Assembly (NCBI RefSeq): GCF_000969835.1
Contig: NZ_KQ033915.1
Coordinates: forward strand, 153,329-217,328
DNA from: Parabacteroides goldsteinii DSM 19448 = WAL 12034
GTDB taxonomy: Bacteria; Bacteroidota; Bacteroidia; Bacteroidales; Tannerellaceae
Direction of reading: 5' to 3'
DNA length: 64,000 nucleotides
This document shows, in pieces, positions 17,850 through 27,053 of this stretch. The notes under the pieces are model-generated. The model saw only the letters and a program-made list of their open reading frames with translations, was not told the origin of the DNA and ran no database searches. The translations under genes were made by a program, and so were the position numbers. The number at the start of each line of letters is the position of its first letter. Positions within the stretch are counted from its first letter, which is position 1.

Positions 17850-19148
17850 ATGAAAACAATCTGTCTTTATTTTGAAATACATCAAATCATTCATCTGAAA
17901 CGTTATCGCTGCTTTGATATAGGTACCGATCATTACTACTATGATGATTATGAAAATGAACGCAGTATCAGTGATATTGCAGCACGTTCGTATATTCCTG
18001 CTCTGACAACATTGCTTGAAATGGCAAAAGAGAATGGTGGGGCATTTAAAGTTGCATTTTCAATCTCTGGTGTGGCCATGGAGCAATTGGAGGTATATGC
18101 CCCCAGAGTGATCGAACTGTTGCATCAGTTGAATGATACCGGTTGCTGTGAGTTCTTGTGTGAACCTTATTCGCACGGTTTGTCTTCATTGGCTAATGAA
18201 GAGTGTTTCCGGGAAGAGGTAGACCGTATGAAGAAAAAGATCAAACAGGTATTCGGACAAACTCCGAAAGTGTTCCGTAATTCAAGCTTGATCTATTCGA
18301 ATGAAATCGGTGCTTTGGTTGCCAGCATGGGATTTAAAGGTATGTTGACGGAAGGTGCTAAGCATGTTTTAGGTTGGAAGAGCGCTCATTATTTATATCA
18401 TTGTGCATATAACCCGAATCTGAAGTTGTTGCTTCGTGATTTCAAATTGTCGGATGATATTAGTTTGCGTTTTTCTAATTCAAGTTGGAGTGAGTATCCA
18501 TTGTTTGCTGATAAGTATATGGATTGGATTGCTGCATTTCCTGAAGAAGAGCAGGTTATCAATATATTTATGGAACTTGGGGCTTTGGGAATTGCCCAAC
18601 CGTTATCTTCTAATATCTTGAGTTTTATCAAAGCATTGCCTGCTTGTGCAAAAGAAAGAGGTATTACGTTCTCTACACCGACAGATATTGTGACTAAATT
18701 GAAATCAGTGGATCAGGTTGATGTCCCTTATCCGATGTCGTGGATAGATGAAGAAAGAGATATCAGTTGTTGGTTGGGTAATGTGATGCAGCGTGAAGCA
18801 TTCAATAAGCTTTATAGTGTGGCAGAACGTGTTCATTTGTGTGATGACCGTCGTATCAAGCAAGACTGGGATTATTTGCAGGCAAGTAATAATTTCCGTT
18901 TCATGACTACAAAGAATACGGGGATTTGGTTGAATCGTGGTATCTATGATTCTCCTTATGATGCATTTACAAACTATATGAATATCCTGGGAGATTTTAT
19001 TAGTCGTGTGAATGCTTTGTACCCAATTGATGTGGATAATGAAGAATTAAATTCATTATTGACTACAATTAAGAATCAGGGTATTGAGATTGAGACACTT
19101 CAGAAAGAAGTCGATAAGTTGAAAAAGAAGGCTGCAAAGAAGAAATAA
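17850..19148 (+). CDS. GH57 family alpha-amylase-like enzyme
   Basis: A 432-residue protein beginning MKTICLYFEIHQIIHLKRYRCFD, the GH57 start block with the conserved histidine. It continues with blocks seen in short Bacteroidetes GH57 enzymes: SISGVAMEQLE, CEFLCEPYSHGLSSLANEECF, FRNSSLIYSNEIG, SWSEYPLFADKYMDWI and TPTDIV. GH57 comprises alpha-amylases, 4-alpha-glucanotransferases and branching enzymes; this one sits last in the glycogen operon and may debranch, branch or trim storage glucan. The last 35 residues form a lysine-rich coiled-coil-like tail (IKNQGIEIETLQKEVDKLKK). A convergent terminator follows. Confidence 0.88.
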   Translation: MKTICLYFEIHQIIHLKRYRCFDIGTDHYYYDDYENERSISDIAARSYIPALTTLLEMAKENGGAFKVAFSISGVAMEQLEVYAPRVIELLHQLNDTGCCEFLCEPYSHGLSSLANEECFREEVDRMKKKIKQVFGQTPKVFRNSSLIYSNEIGALVASMGFKGMLTEGAKHVLGWKSAHYLYHCAYNPNLKLLLRDFKLSDDISLRFSNSSWSEYPLFADKYMDWIAAFPEEEQVINIFMELGALGIAQPLSSNILSFIKALPACAKERGITFSTPTDIVTKLKSVDQVDVPYPMSWIDEERDISCWLGNVMQREAFNKLYSVAERVHLCDDRRIKQDWDYLQASNNFRFMTTKNTGIWLNRGIYDSPYDAFTNYMNILGDFISRVNALYPIDVDNEELNSLLTTIKNQGIEIETLQKEVDKLKKKAAKKK

Positions 19149-19161
19149 TATAATAGCCTTT

Positions 19162-19209
19162 CATAAAAAAAAGCGGATAATTTTTTTTGATTATCCGCTT
19201 TTTTATGAA
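19162..19209. terminator. Bidirectional terminator between GH57 and DUF4270 genes
   Basis: A-rich flank plus GCGGATAAT pairs with ATTATCCGC plus a T run, extending outward with TTCATAAAAAA/TTTTTTATGAA. It ends both convergent operons. Confidence 0.85.
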
Positions 19210-19219
19210 TTTAAAATTA

Positions 19220-20602
19220 TTACTTATATTCCGTTGTTGTTATGACAATTTTTGTCGCTTCTTTTGTTTTGAGCAACTTGACTCCGGAAGGAAGTAAATA
19301 ATTATTTATTGCCGTAGTGTATGTTTGGGATTGTCCGTAGTAGCTGTTTGATTGACCTGTAAGACGTTCAACCGGAACCAAAAGCAATACCATATCCTTG
19401 TCAGGATTATTCTTTATATGTTCCTGCATCAGATTGGAGATATTATCATACGAATAAGATCGACTACTAGTACTGTAACTAGCAAGGAATGATGTTTTTT
19501 TATCTTCTATCTTATTATTCACAAAGAAAGTAGCCAAGGAATCTTTAGGCAGCAACAGTAAATTTGAAGGAGCAGAAAGAGCCCATTGCCAGTTTTCCTG
19601 CGGCAGTGCTTTTATTGTCAGAGGTATATTGTTGATAACACGGTCTCCGATTCTTTCAACTATATCCTGGGCAGGAATTGTTAATTGTGTATATACACCT
19701 GCCGGTGTTTTCAGATAAGCAATTGAATCATTTTCCTCTAACAACGAAGTCAAATCTGTATTTTTGAAACGGTTCAATTGCAATACTTCTTTGGTTACAT
19801 TGAACGTTTCATTGGAATATGCGGTGGAATCCTGACCCTGGCTGCCTTTCAAATTGTACTTATAGTAGATCGAGAAAGTTGAATAGGTAATTTGCAGAAT
19901 ATTACCGCTACCATATGTATTTGTTATATACAATCCGGGGAAGAATTTATTAAAGTTCTCCTGGCTGCTGAAAGTACTTGGATTTTTGATTGATTCATCG
20001 TAGAACTTCTGACCGAACTCCTTAGGCATCCGGATTGTAACGGTCGGAATATAAGTGCGATCACCATTAGAATCAATGGCATTACGAATGCTGTCAGGCA
20101 CAGAATTATCATATGCAGTATATGTTTGCATGCCCAATGAATTCTGCATGTCACAATACTCCAACGGATCGAAGTTCGTATAAAAATCTCTTTCCAGTTC
20201 TTTGTCTACCAAATATATCTGGGCACGCATAGGTGCTAAAGAATCACCTACCCAGGCACCGTTCTGATACATGATTTTAAAATCGATAGAGTCAATCTGT
20301 CCATTAATAGGTTCATGCTTAAACTTGAAGTCATCCGGACAGTAAAACTGGCAGATGTAATCAGATTTCACGTTACCATATAACGGATCATAGAACTCCC
20401 CGAGAAGTCCATTAGTAGTTCTTGCATATACCGAATCCATCAGCAAAGTTGTCGCTTGCATCTGGAAAGTATCTACATATACGGGCATTTTGTCTCCGTC
20501 AGGCTGAATTGTCGAGCCAACCAGATTCAAATCATCACTACACCCACTCAGGATTGTTACTCCTAAGCCCAGGCCAATTAATAAAGGCTTGATCTTCATC
20601 AT
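19220..20602 (-). CDS. DUF4270 family lipoprotein
   Basis: A 460-residue protein with a lipoprotein signal peptide (ILSGCSDD, Cys21), so it is anchored in the envelope. The beta-rich body matches the DUF4270 pattern common in Bacteroidetes (early STIQPDGDKMPVYVDTF, then LLGEFYDPLYGNVKSDYICQFY). No enzyme motif is visible and no function is established. It follows the glycogen-synthase-like stub with a 10-base gap on the same strand, a pairing that recurs in Bacteroidales and suggests one transcript. Confidence 0.8.
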   Translation of the reverse strand: MMKIKPLLIGLGLGVTILSGCSDDLNLVGSTIQPDGDKMPVYVDTFQMQATTLLMDSVYARTTNGLLGEFYDPLYGNVKSDYICQFYCPDDFKFKHEPINGQIDSIDFKIMYQNGAWVGDSLAPMRAQIYLVDKELERDFYTNFDPLEYCDMQNSLGMQTYTAYDNSVPDSIRNAIDSNGDRTYIPTVTIRMPKEFGQKFYDESIKNPSTFSSQENFNKFFPGLYITNTYGSGNILQITYSTFSIYYKYNLKGSQGQDSTAYSNETFNVTKEVLQLNRFKNTDLTSLLEENDSIAYLKTPAGVYTQLTIPAQDIVERIGDRVINNIPLTIKALPQENWQWALSAPSNLLLLPKDSLATFFVNNKIEDKKTSFLASYSTSSRSYSYDNISNLMQEHIKNNPDKDMVLLLVPVERLTGQSNSYYGQSQTYTTAINNYLLPSGVKLLKTKEATKIVITTTEYK

Positions 20603-20612
20603 TTTCTCTCAC

Positions 20613-21431
20613 TTATTTAGAATCTAATACGACATCGTAAAATTCGTTGAATGCATCCATATAAGTTTCCGGCGACTGATAAGGAAGGAACGGAGTATCT
20701 TTCTTGGTTGCAATATAGTCCAGTACATCCTGGTTGATCGTTTCACTACCTTGTATCACACCGTCAGCCATATCGATAGCCAGTTTCGTCAAGCCGACAA
20801 AGCTGGTATCAGCCTTAATGCCTTTCAGGTCGCTGTCTTTGGCTCCGTCTGTTTTCAGTTTCTGAGCCAGTTCTTTTCTTAACGGTGTTTTAAAATCATC
20901 ATTATAAATAGAATAGACTATTTTTGCATTTTTAAGACATGGATCATCTGCATACATTCTTTTTATGTATAATGCAGTCAGTGCAGATATCCATCCGTGG
21001 CAGTGGATCACATCCGGTATCCAGCGAAGTTTCTTCACTGTTTCCAGTACTCCACGTACATAGAAGATCGAACGGTCGTCGTTATCTTCGTATTCATTTC
21101 CCTCTTCATCGCTGACAGTATGTTTACGCTGGAAGAAGTCTTCATTATCAATGAAGTACACCTGCATGCGTGCGGCCTGAATGGATGCTACCTTAATGAT
21201 TAGCGGATGATCCGTATCATCAATGATAAGGTTCATACCCGACAGGCGGATCACTTCGTGCAACTGATTGCGTCGCTCGTTGATATTTCCGAATTTAGGC
21301 ATGAAAGTTCTGATTTCGCGACCACGCTCCTGAATGCCTTGCGGCAGATTCCTGCATATTGTTGCAATCTCAGATTCGGGAAGGTAGGGTGTTATTTCTT
21401 GAGCTATAAACAAGATTTTTTTTGCATCCAT
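20613..21431 (-). CDS. Glycogen/starch synthase-like protein, GT5 N-terminal domain only
   Basis: A 272-residue protein that matches only the N-terminal half of GT5 glycogen synthases: MDAKKILFIAQEITPYLPES, then VIHCHGWISALTALYIKRMY (the conserved HDW-like region). The C-terminal donor-binding domain is absent, and the KxGGL motif that should follow the first strand is replaced by SEIATICRNLP. It is therefore unlikely to be an active synthase. The promoter box at 21460-21467 lies inside a longer frame that starts at 21482, so I use the ATG at 21431. Confidence 0.78.
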   Translation of the reverse strand: MDAKKILFIAQEITPYLPESEIATICRNLPQGIQERGREIRTFMPKFGNINERRNQLHEVIRLSGMNLIIDDTDHPLIIKVASIQAARMQVYFIDNEDFFQRKHTVSDEEGNEYEDNDDRSIFYVRGVLETVKKLRWIPDVIHCHGWISALTALYIKRMYADDPCLKNAKIVYSIYNDDFKTPLRKELAQKLKTDGAKDSDLKGIKADTSFVGLTKLAIDMADGVIQGSETINQDVLDYIATKKDTPFLPYQSPETYMDAFNEFYDVVLDSK

Positions 21432-21459
21432 TCTGTAAACTAGTTTTATAAAGACGGCA

Positions 21460-21467
21460 CAAAGATA
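21460..21467 (-). promoter_or_regulatory. Promoter -7 box of the GT5-like/DUF4270 operon
   Basis: Minus strand reads TATCTTTG, 28 bases upstream of the chosen start. It argues against the longer start at 21482. Confidence 0.55.
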
Positions 21468-21531
21468 ATAAATTTCTTTCATTTACCGTAATTATTTATT
21501 TGCTTTGCACCGTCAATAAGCATCTAAAAAG

Positions 21532-22374
21532 ATGAAAATAGTAAACAGCATTCAAGAATTGAAGCGTTATCTTGCCGAAGAAAGGCAGCATAACAAGCAA
21601 ATAGGCTTTGTTCCCACCATGGGAGCATTACACAACGGACACCTGAGCCTGGTTAAGCGTTGCGTGGAAGAAAACGATGTGTGCGTTGTCAGCGTTTTCG
21701 TAAATCCGACCCAGTTTAACGACAAAAATGATTTAGCGACTTATCCCCGCACGTTGGATAAGGACTGTGCATTATTGGAACCGGCCGGTTGTGATTATGT
21801 TTTTGCTCCGACAGAGGCGGAGATGTATCCTGAACCGGATACCCGCACATTTGATTTCGGAACAGTCTCGGCCGTGATGGAAGGGGCGCGCCGTCCGGGA
21901 CATTTTAACGGGGTGGCCCAGATTGTCAGCAAGCTGTTTTATGCCGTAGAGCCGGATAATGCCTACTTCGGAGAAAAAGACTTCCAGCAGATCGCTGTCA
22001 TCCGTGCCATGGTAAAACAGTTGAATATCCCTGTAAAGATTAACGCCTGCCCGATTTTGCGTGAGGACGACGGGTTGGCTTTAAGCAGTCGTAACGTTCG
22101 TTTAACACCGGAACAACGTCAAAAAGCACCGTTAATAGCACGTACGTTAAAAGAAAGTACTAACTTTGCAGCCGGAAAAAGCGTACAGGAGGTTATTGAT
22201 TATGTTGTGAATACGATTAATGCCGACCCTGTTATGCGGGTGGAATATTATGAAATCGTAGACGGAAACACCATGGAGTCGATCAAAAACTGGTCGGATA
22301 CCGATTATGCAGTCGGCTGTATCACGGTCTATTGCGGTGAAGTTCGCCTGATTGATAATATAAAGTATAAGTAG
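21532..22374 (+). CDS. panC: Pantothenate synthetase (pantoate-beta-alanine ligase)
   Basis: Last step of pantothenate synthesis: ATP-dependent joining of pantoate and beta-alanine. The 280-residue protein has the nucleotidyl-transferase motifs [14 protein letters not shown] (HxGH, residues 27-40), [21 protein letters not shown] and [12 protein letters not shown] (KMSKS-like). PanD, which makes the beta-alanine, is the next gene on the same strand 154 bases downstream; the gap contains a 22-base repeat array. Confidence 0.95.
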   Translation: MKIVNSIQELKRYLAEERQHNKQIGFVPTMGALHNGHLSLVKRCVEENDVCVVSVFVNPTQFNDKNDLATYPRTLDKDCALLEPAGCDYVFAPTEAEMYPEPDTRTFDFGTVSAVMEGARRPGHFNGVAQIVSKLFYAVEPDNAYFGEKDFQQIAVIRAMVKQLNIPVKINACPILREDDGLALSSRNVRLTPEQRQKAPLIARTLKESTNFAAGKSVQEVIDYVVNTINADPVMRVEYYEIVDGNTMESIKNWSDTDYAVGCITVYCGEVRLIDNIKYK

Positions 22375-22404
22375 CTGATAAATAAGGTGATTGCCTTTTC
22401 GAAA

Positions 22405-22492
22405 AAAAGTCAGGACTTTTGAGTTTAAAAGTCCCTTATTTTGAAAACAAAAGTCCCTTATTTTAAATGCAAAAGACCCTACTTTCGTTTGA
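22405..22492. repeat. Four 22-bp phased repeats between panC and panD
   Basis: AAAAGTC or AAAAGAC starts at 22405, 22427, 22449 and 22471, an exact 22-base period. The second and third units share AAAAGTCCCTTATTTT. The first unit also contains its own inverted copy (AAAGTC...GACTTT). The spacing equals two helical turns. Confidence 0.7.
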
Positions 22493-22528
22493 GGGACATT
22501 TAATGGTAATCAAATTATACAGAAAACG

Positions 22529-22879
22529 ATGTTTATAGAGGTAGTTAAATCAAAGATTCACCGGGTGACGGTAACAGAAGCTAATCTGAATTATATCGGT
22601 AGTATCACTATCGACGAAGATTTGCTGGATGCCGCCAACCTGATTGCCAATGAGAAGGTGGCTATTGTGAACAACAATAACGGTGAACGTTTTGAAACGT
22701 ATATCATTAAAGGCGAACGCGGTTCGGGCGTGATTTGTCTGAACGGTGCAGCAGCCCGCAAGGCACAGCCTGGCGATATCATCATTATCATGTCGTATGC
22801 CATGATGGATTTTGAAGAAGCCAAAACATTTAAACCGGCTGTTGTGTTTCCCGATACAGCAACGAATAGACTGATATAG
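22529..22879 (+). CDS. panD: Aspartate 1-decarboxylase
   Basis: Decarboxylates aspartate to beta-alanine for pantothenate. The 116-residue proenzyme has family length and the self-cleavage site YIGSITID (cleavage before the serine gives the pyruvoyl cofactor), with the typical start [22 protein letters not shown] and the later blocks [34 protein letters not shown]. Paired with panC. A strong terminator follows. Confidence 0.95.
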   Translation: MFIEVVKSKIHRVTVTEANLNYIGSITIDEDLLDAANLIANEKVAIVNNNNGERFETYIIKGERGSGVICLNGAAARKAQPGDIIIIMSYAMMDFEEAKTFKPAVVFPDTATNRLI

Positions 22880-22923
22880 AGCATCGGTAGCAGCATTTAG
22901 AATGTTTTTAAACAACAATAAAG

Positions 22924-22953
22924 AAGCTCGCCGGTTGCCGGCGGGCTTTTTTT
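22924..22953 (+). terminator. Terminator after panD
   Basis: AGCTCGCCGG and CCGGCGGGCT form a GC-rich stem around TTG, followed by TTTTTTAT. Confidence 0.85.
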
Positions 22954-22996
22954 ATGGTCTTGTGTTTCCCCATTTAGAAAATAATAAGAGTAGAAT

Positions 22997-24319
22997 ATGT
23001 ATACGAACAAACAAATCTGGAATGTAAGTTATCCTATTTTTCTGAGTTTGTTGGCGCAGAACATTATTAATGTGACCGACACGGCTTTCCTTGGAAGGGT
23101 TGGGGAAGTTGAACTGGGAGCCTCCGCGATGGGTGGGCTCTATTATATTTGTGTGTTTACGATTGCTTTCGGATTCAGTACGGGATCTCAGATTGTGATG
23201 GCCCGCAGAAATGGTGAACGGCGGTACAGTGATGTAGGACCGGTCATGATACAGGGGGTATTTTTTCTGTTGGCACTGGCGGCTGTGATGTTTTCTTTCT
23301 CCCGTCTCTTTGCTAAAGATATTATGCGGTTCATGATTTCTTCCGATACGATTTTGGGAGCAACGGAAGAGTTCCTCGACTGGCGTGTGTTCGGATTCTT
23401 TTTCTCTTTCGTCAATGTGATGTTCCGGGCGCTGTTTATCGGTATAACCCGGACAAAGGTATTGACCTTGAACGCTGTTGTGATGGCATTGACGAATGTG
23501 CTGCTCGACTACCTGCTGATATTCGGGAAAGGTGGTTTTCCTGAAATGGGTATCAAAGGGGCGGCTATCGCCTCGGTGATAGCAGAGGGGGTGTCGATTG
23601 TTTTCTTTTTGGTTTATACCCGTCTGACGGTGGATATAAAGAAATATGCATTGAATCAATTCCGGTCGTTCGACATCAGGCTGCTGAAACGGGTGTTAAG
23701 TATTTCTATATTTACCATGTTACAGTATTTTATATCGTTGAGCACTTATTTCATGCTTTTTGTAGCCGTGGAGCATCTGGGGCAACGGGAGTTGGCGATT
23801 GCCAATATTGTGCGCAGTGTGTATATCGTTCTGTTGATTCCGGTTAATTCTTTATCCACGGCAACCAACTCTTTTGTCAGTAATAGCATTGGTGCGGGGC
23901 ATACCGACCAGGTTATCCCGATTATCCGGCGGCTTTCTTATATCTCATTGGGTATTGTGGCTGTATGTGTTTTTATCACTTGTATTTTCCCATCGGCTAT
24001 CTTGTCGGTTTATACGAATGACGCCTCTTTGATACATGCTTCGATACCTTCGCTTTATGTGATTGCCGGAGCCTTGCTGATAGCGGCTGTCGCTAATATC
24101 GTATTTAATGGTGTGACAGGTACGGGAAATACCCGTTCTGCCTTTGCGATGGAGTTGGTGACACTTGTCTTTTATACATTGTTTATCTATGTGGCAGGGA
24201 TGCGTTTACATCTTCCGGTTGCTATTTGTTTTCTGACCGAAGTTGTTTATTACACCGGACTGCTGCTGGCAAGTGTAATTTATTTGAAAAAAGCAGCTTG
24301 GCAGAATAAAAAGATTTAG
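22997..24319 (+). CDS. MATE family efflux transporter
   Basis: A 440-residue integral membrane protein with about 12 hydrophobic helices and the MATE-typical start (WNVSYPIFLSLLAQNIINVTDTAFLGRVGEVELGASAMGG), repeated in pseudo-symmetric form after residue 230 (SISIFTMLQYFISLSTYFMLF). MATE proteins export cationic drugs, metabolites or vitamins with a sodium or proton gradient. The substrate is unknown and no regulator is adjacent. Its stop lies 20 bases before the ffh promoter. Confidence 0.9.
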   Translation: MYTNKQIWNVSYPIFLSLLAQNIINVTDTAFLGRVGEVELGASAMGGLYYICVFTIAFGFSTGSQIVMARRNGERRYSDVGPVMIQGVFFLLALAAVMFSFSRLFAKDIMRFMISSDTILGATEEFLDWRVFGFFFSFVNVMFRALFIGITRTKVLTLNAVVMALTNVLLDYLLIFGKGGFPEMGIKGAAIASVIAEGVSIVFFLVYTRLTVDIKKYALNQFRSFDIRLLKRVLSISIFTMLQYFISLSTYFMLFVAVEHLGQRELAIANIVRSVYIVLLIPVNSLSTATNSFVSNSIGAGHTDQVIPIIRRLSYISLGIVAVCVFITCIFPSAILSVYTNDASLIHASIPSLYVIAGALLIAAVANIVFNGVTGTGNTRSAFAMELVTLVFYTLFIYVAGMRLHLPVAICFLTEVVYYTGLLLASVIYLKKAAWQNKKI

Positions 24320-24338
24320 AGGTTTACATCCTTTTTCT

Positions 24339-24346
24339 TACCTTTG
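24339..24346 (+). promoter_or_regulatory. Promoter -7 box of ffh
   Basis: TACCTTTG, 52 bases upstream of the ffh ATG. It confirms that a longer frame from 24344 is not used. Confidence 0.6.
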
Positions 24347-24397
24347 CACCCTATTACGTTAGAAATTAGAAAGAAAAAAATAAATACACATACGAAT

Positions 24398-25723
24398 ATG
24401 TTTGAAAATTTAAGCGAAAGGTTAGACAGATCGTTTAAACTGCTGAAAGGTGAAGGCAAGATCACCGAGATTAATGTGGCTGAAACACTGAAAGATGTGC
24501 GCAAAGCCCTTCTTGATGCCGACGTAAACTATAAAGTAGCCAAGTCATTTACCGATACGGTAAAAGAAAAAGCGTTAGGACAAAATGTACTTACTTCCGT
24601 TAAACCCAGCCAGTTGATGGTTAAGATCGTTCACGACGAACTTGCCAGCCTGATGGGAGGAACGGCTATCGATATTAACCTGAGTGGAAATCCGGCTATT
24701 ATCCTGATGTCGGGTTTACAGGGTTCCGGTAAGACCACTTTCTCCGGAAAGCTGGCCAATATGTTGAAAACCAAAAGAAACAAGAAGCCGTTGCTGGCTG
24801 CCTGCGACGTTTACCGTCCGGCGGCTATCGAACAGTTGCGTGTTGTCGGTGAGCAGGTCGGTGTTCCTGTTTATATGGAGCTGGAAAACAAGAATCCGGT
24901 AGAGATTGCGATGAACGCTATCCGCGAAGCCCGTGCCAAGGGTAACGATGTAGTGATTGTCGATACGGCGGGTCGTCTGGCGATCGACGAGCAGATGATG
25001 AAAGAGATTGCCGCTATCAAAAGTGCTATCCAACCGGACGAAACATTGTTCGTTGTCGACTCTATGACCGGACAGGATGCGGTGAACACAGCCAAAGAAT
25101 TTAACGAACGTCTTGACTTCGACGGCGTAGTTCTGACTAAGCTGGATGGTGATACCCGTGGTGGTGCCGCCCTTTCTATCCGTACGGTAGTCGATAAACC
25201 GATCAAGTTTGTCGGAACCGGTGAGAAGATGGATGCACTGGATACTTTCCACCCGGAACGTATGGCTGACCGTATCCTCGGTATGGGTGATATCGTTTCT
25301 TTGGTAGAACGTGCCCAGGAACAATACGATGAAGAAGAAGCAAAACGTTTGCAGAAGAAGATTGCTAAGAACCAGTTCGACTTCAACGACTTCATTTCCC
25401 AAATCCAGCAGATCAAGAAGATGGGTAACCTGAAAGAACTAGCTTCTATGATTCCGGGTGTTGGTAAAGCTTTGAAAGATATCGATATCGACGATAATGC
25501 CTTTAAGAGCATCGAAGCGATTATCTATTCCATGACGCCGGACGAACGTGTTAATCCGGCTATCCTGAACGGTTCACGCCGTCAGCGTATCGCCAAAGGT
25601 AGCGGAACGACTATCCAGGAGGTAAACAAGCTAATCAAGCAGTTTGATGAAACCCGTAAGATGATGCGCATGCTTACCGCTGCCAAACCGGGAAGTAAGA
25701 AATTCCCATCGTTTAGAAGATAA
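24398..25723 (+). CDS. ffh: Signal recognition particle protein Ffh
   Basis: GTPase that binds signal sequences of nascent membrane proteins together with 4.5S RNA and delivers them to FtsY. The 441-residue protein has the N domain (MFENLSERLDRSFKLLKGEG), the G domain with GLQGSGKTT, DTAGR and TKLDGD, and the M domain from about 300 (RILGMGDIVSLVERAQEQ to MMRMLTAAKPGSKKFP). The start chosen is the ATG at 24398; 18 further codons upstream are open but overlap the promoter. Confidence 0.96.
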   Translation: MFENLSERLDRSFKLLKGEGKITEINVAETLKDVRKALLDADVNYKVAKSFTDTVKEKALGQNVLTSVKPSQLMVKIVHDELASLMGGTAIDINLSGNPAIILMSGLQGSGKTTFSGKLANMLKTKRNKKPLLAACDVYRPAAIEQLRVVGEQVGVPVYMELENKNPVEIAMNAIREARAKGNDVVIVDTAGRLAIDEQMMKEIAAIKSAIQPDETLFVVDSMTGQDAVNTAKEFNERLDFDGVVLTKLDGDTRGGAALSIRTVVDKPIKFVGTGEKMDALDTFHPERMADRILGMGDIVSLVERAQEQYDEEEAKRLQKKIAKNQFDFNDFISQIQQIKKMGNLKELASMIPGVGKALKDIDIDDNAFKSIEAIIYSMTPDERVNPAILNGSRRQRIAKGSGTTIQEVNKLIKQFDETRKMMRMLTAAKPGSKKFPSFRR

Positions 25724-25741
25724 AAACTAAAGAGATATATT

Positions 25742-26638
25742 ATGGAAGACAATCATTATCAATTACTGGACGGAAAAGCCGTCTCTGCTCAGATGAAGAA
25801 AGAGATGGCGGAAGAAGTCGCCCAGATCAAAGCTGCAGGAGGTAAGATTCCCCACTTGGCAGCTATTCTGGTAGGTCATGATGGAGGAAGTGAAACCTAT
25901 GTGGCCAGTAAAGTAAAAACTTGTGAAGAAATCGGTTTCAAATCGACGCTGATTCGCTATGAGGACGATGTGACCGAAGAAGAGTTGCTTCGCCGGGTAG
26001 ACGAACTGAACAACGATCCGGATGTAGACGGTTTCATTGTGCAGCTTCCGCTTCCGAAACATATTTCAGAGCAAAAGATTATTGAGGCGATCGATTACCG
26101 TAAAGATGTTGACGGATTCCATCCGATCAACGTGGGACGTATGTCGATCGGTCTTCCTTGTTTTGTTTCTGCCACTCCGGCCGGTATTCTGGAATTGCTG
26201 AAACGTTATGAAATCGAAACAAGCGGCAAACATTGCGTAGTCCTGGGACGCAGCAATATTGTCGGTAAACCGATGGCAACCCTGATGATGCAGAAAAATT
26301 ATCCGGGAAACTGCACGGTAACTGTTTGTCACAGCCGTTCAAAGAATCTGAAAGAAATGTGCCTGAACGCTGACATCATCATTGTTGCTTTGGGTGTTCC
26401 TGAATTCCTGAAAGCCGATATGGTGAAAGAAGGTGCCGTAATAGTTGACGTTGGCACTACCCGTATGCCGAGTAGTGTAACCAAGAGCGGTTATAAGCTG
26501 ACCGGTGATGTAAAGTTCGACGAAGTCGCTCCTAAATGTTCTTATATTACGCCGGTTCCGGGAGGTGTTGGTCCTATGACAATCATTTCTTTGATGCGTA
26601 ACACGCTGTTAGCCGGGAAGAAAGCGATTTACAAGTAA
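25742..26638 (+). CDS. folD: Bifunctional methylenetetrahydrofolate dehydrogenase/cyclohydrolase
   Basis: Interconverts 5,10-methylene-THF and 10-formyl-THF through methenyl-THF. The 298-residue protein has the family blocks [21 protein letters not shown] (with the catalytic Lys), [36 protein letters not shown] (NADP binding) and the C-terminal [10 protein letters not shown]. It follows ffh by 18 bases on the same strand, so the two are probably co-transcribed; the same pairing occurs in other Bacteroidales. Confidence 0.95.
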   Translation: MEDNHYQLLDGKAVSAQMKKEMAEEVAQIKAAGGKIPHLAAILVGHDGGSETYVASKVKTCEEIGFKSTLIRYEDDVTEEELLRRVDELNNDPDVDGFIVQLPLPKHISEQKIIEAIDYRKDVDGFHPINVGRMSIGLPCFVSATPAGILELLKRYEIETSGKHCVVLGRSNIVGKPMATLMMQKNYPGNCTVTVCHSRSKNLKEMCLNADIIIVALGVPEFLKADMVKEGAVIVDVGTTRMPSSVTKSGYKLTGDVKFDEVAPKCSYITPVPGGVGPMTIISLMRNTLLAGKKAIYK

Positions 26639-26666
26639 AATATTTGTATAATTTTCTTTGAAAACG

Positions 26667-26697
26667 CTTGCGGAATCAGAAAAAACATCTATCTTTG
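26667..26697 (+). promoter_or_regulatory. Promoter of tRNA-His
   Basis: CTTG (26667-26670) and TATCTTTG (26690-26697) are separated by 19 bases, the same layout as the Tyr-Gly tRNA promoter. Confidence 0.75.
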
Positions 26698-26734
26698 CAC
26701 CGTCTTAAAGAGAAATACTCAACGAGACTGAAAT

Positions 26735-26809
26735 GGTGAGCGTAGCTCAGTTGGTTAGAGCATCGGATTGTGGTTCCGAGGGTCGTGGGTTCGAGTCCCA
26801 TCGTTCACC
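26735..26809 (+). tRNA. tRNA-His (anticodon GTG)
   Basis: Cloverleaf with acceptor GTGAGCG/CGTTCAC, the extra 5' G (-1) pairing with C73 that is typical for tRNA-His, anticodon loop TTGTGGT with GTG, and T arm GTGGGTTCGAGTCCCAT. No exact CCA is encoded. A terminator follows at once. Confidence 0.93.
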
Positions 26810-26818
26810 CCCAAGATA

Positions 26819-26857
26819 GAAAAAAAAAGCCATCCTGTTACAGGGTGGCTTTTTTTA
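26819..26857 (+). terminator. Terminator of tRNA-His
   Basis: AAGCCATCC and GGGTGGCTT pair around TGTTACA and are followed by a run of T; the A-rich 5' side makes it work in both directions. Confidence 0.8.
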
Positions 26858-27010
26858 TGTCCATTTAGTAAAAAACTTACCCAGTATCCTATTATTTCCG
26901 GATCATACCGTACTTTTTTCAAAATATGAATAACATTTGTTGTAATATTCATGTGTCAATATTGTAGGCATAAATGTCAGATTTGTGAATTGATAGAAAT
27001 AAAGGAGTCC

Positions 27011-27018
27011 TATTTTTG
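27011..27018 (+). promoter_or_regulatory. Possible -7 box at the start of the polysaccharide locus
   Basis: TATTTTTG matches TAnnTTTG 36 bases before the first gene. The nearest TTTG (26982-26985) is 25 bases upstream, longer than usual spacing, so an activator may be required. Confidence 0.4.
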
Positions 27019-27053
27019 TTGTGTAATATTCAAATTAATTAAATTTTTAAATT

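Noticed and set aside
22405..22492. CRISPR-like array between panC and panD
   Set aside because: Only four short units with no spacers of usable length and no cas genes; a protein-binding array is more likely.
22952..23659. 235-codon minus-strand frame opposite the MATE gene at 22997
   Set aside because: His/Arg/Gln-rich shadow of a membrane protein gene; the plus strand gives a clear MATE protein.
26755..26952. Minus-strand frame ending ...GVNDGTRTHDPRNHNPML over tRNA-His
   Set aside because: This is the well-known false translation of a tRNA gene, not a protein.
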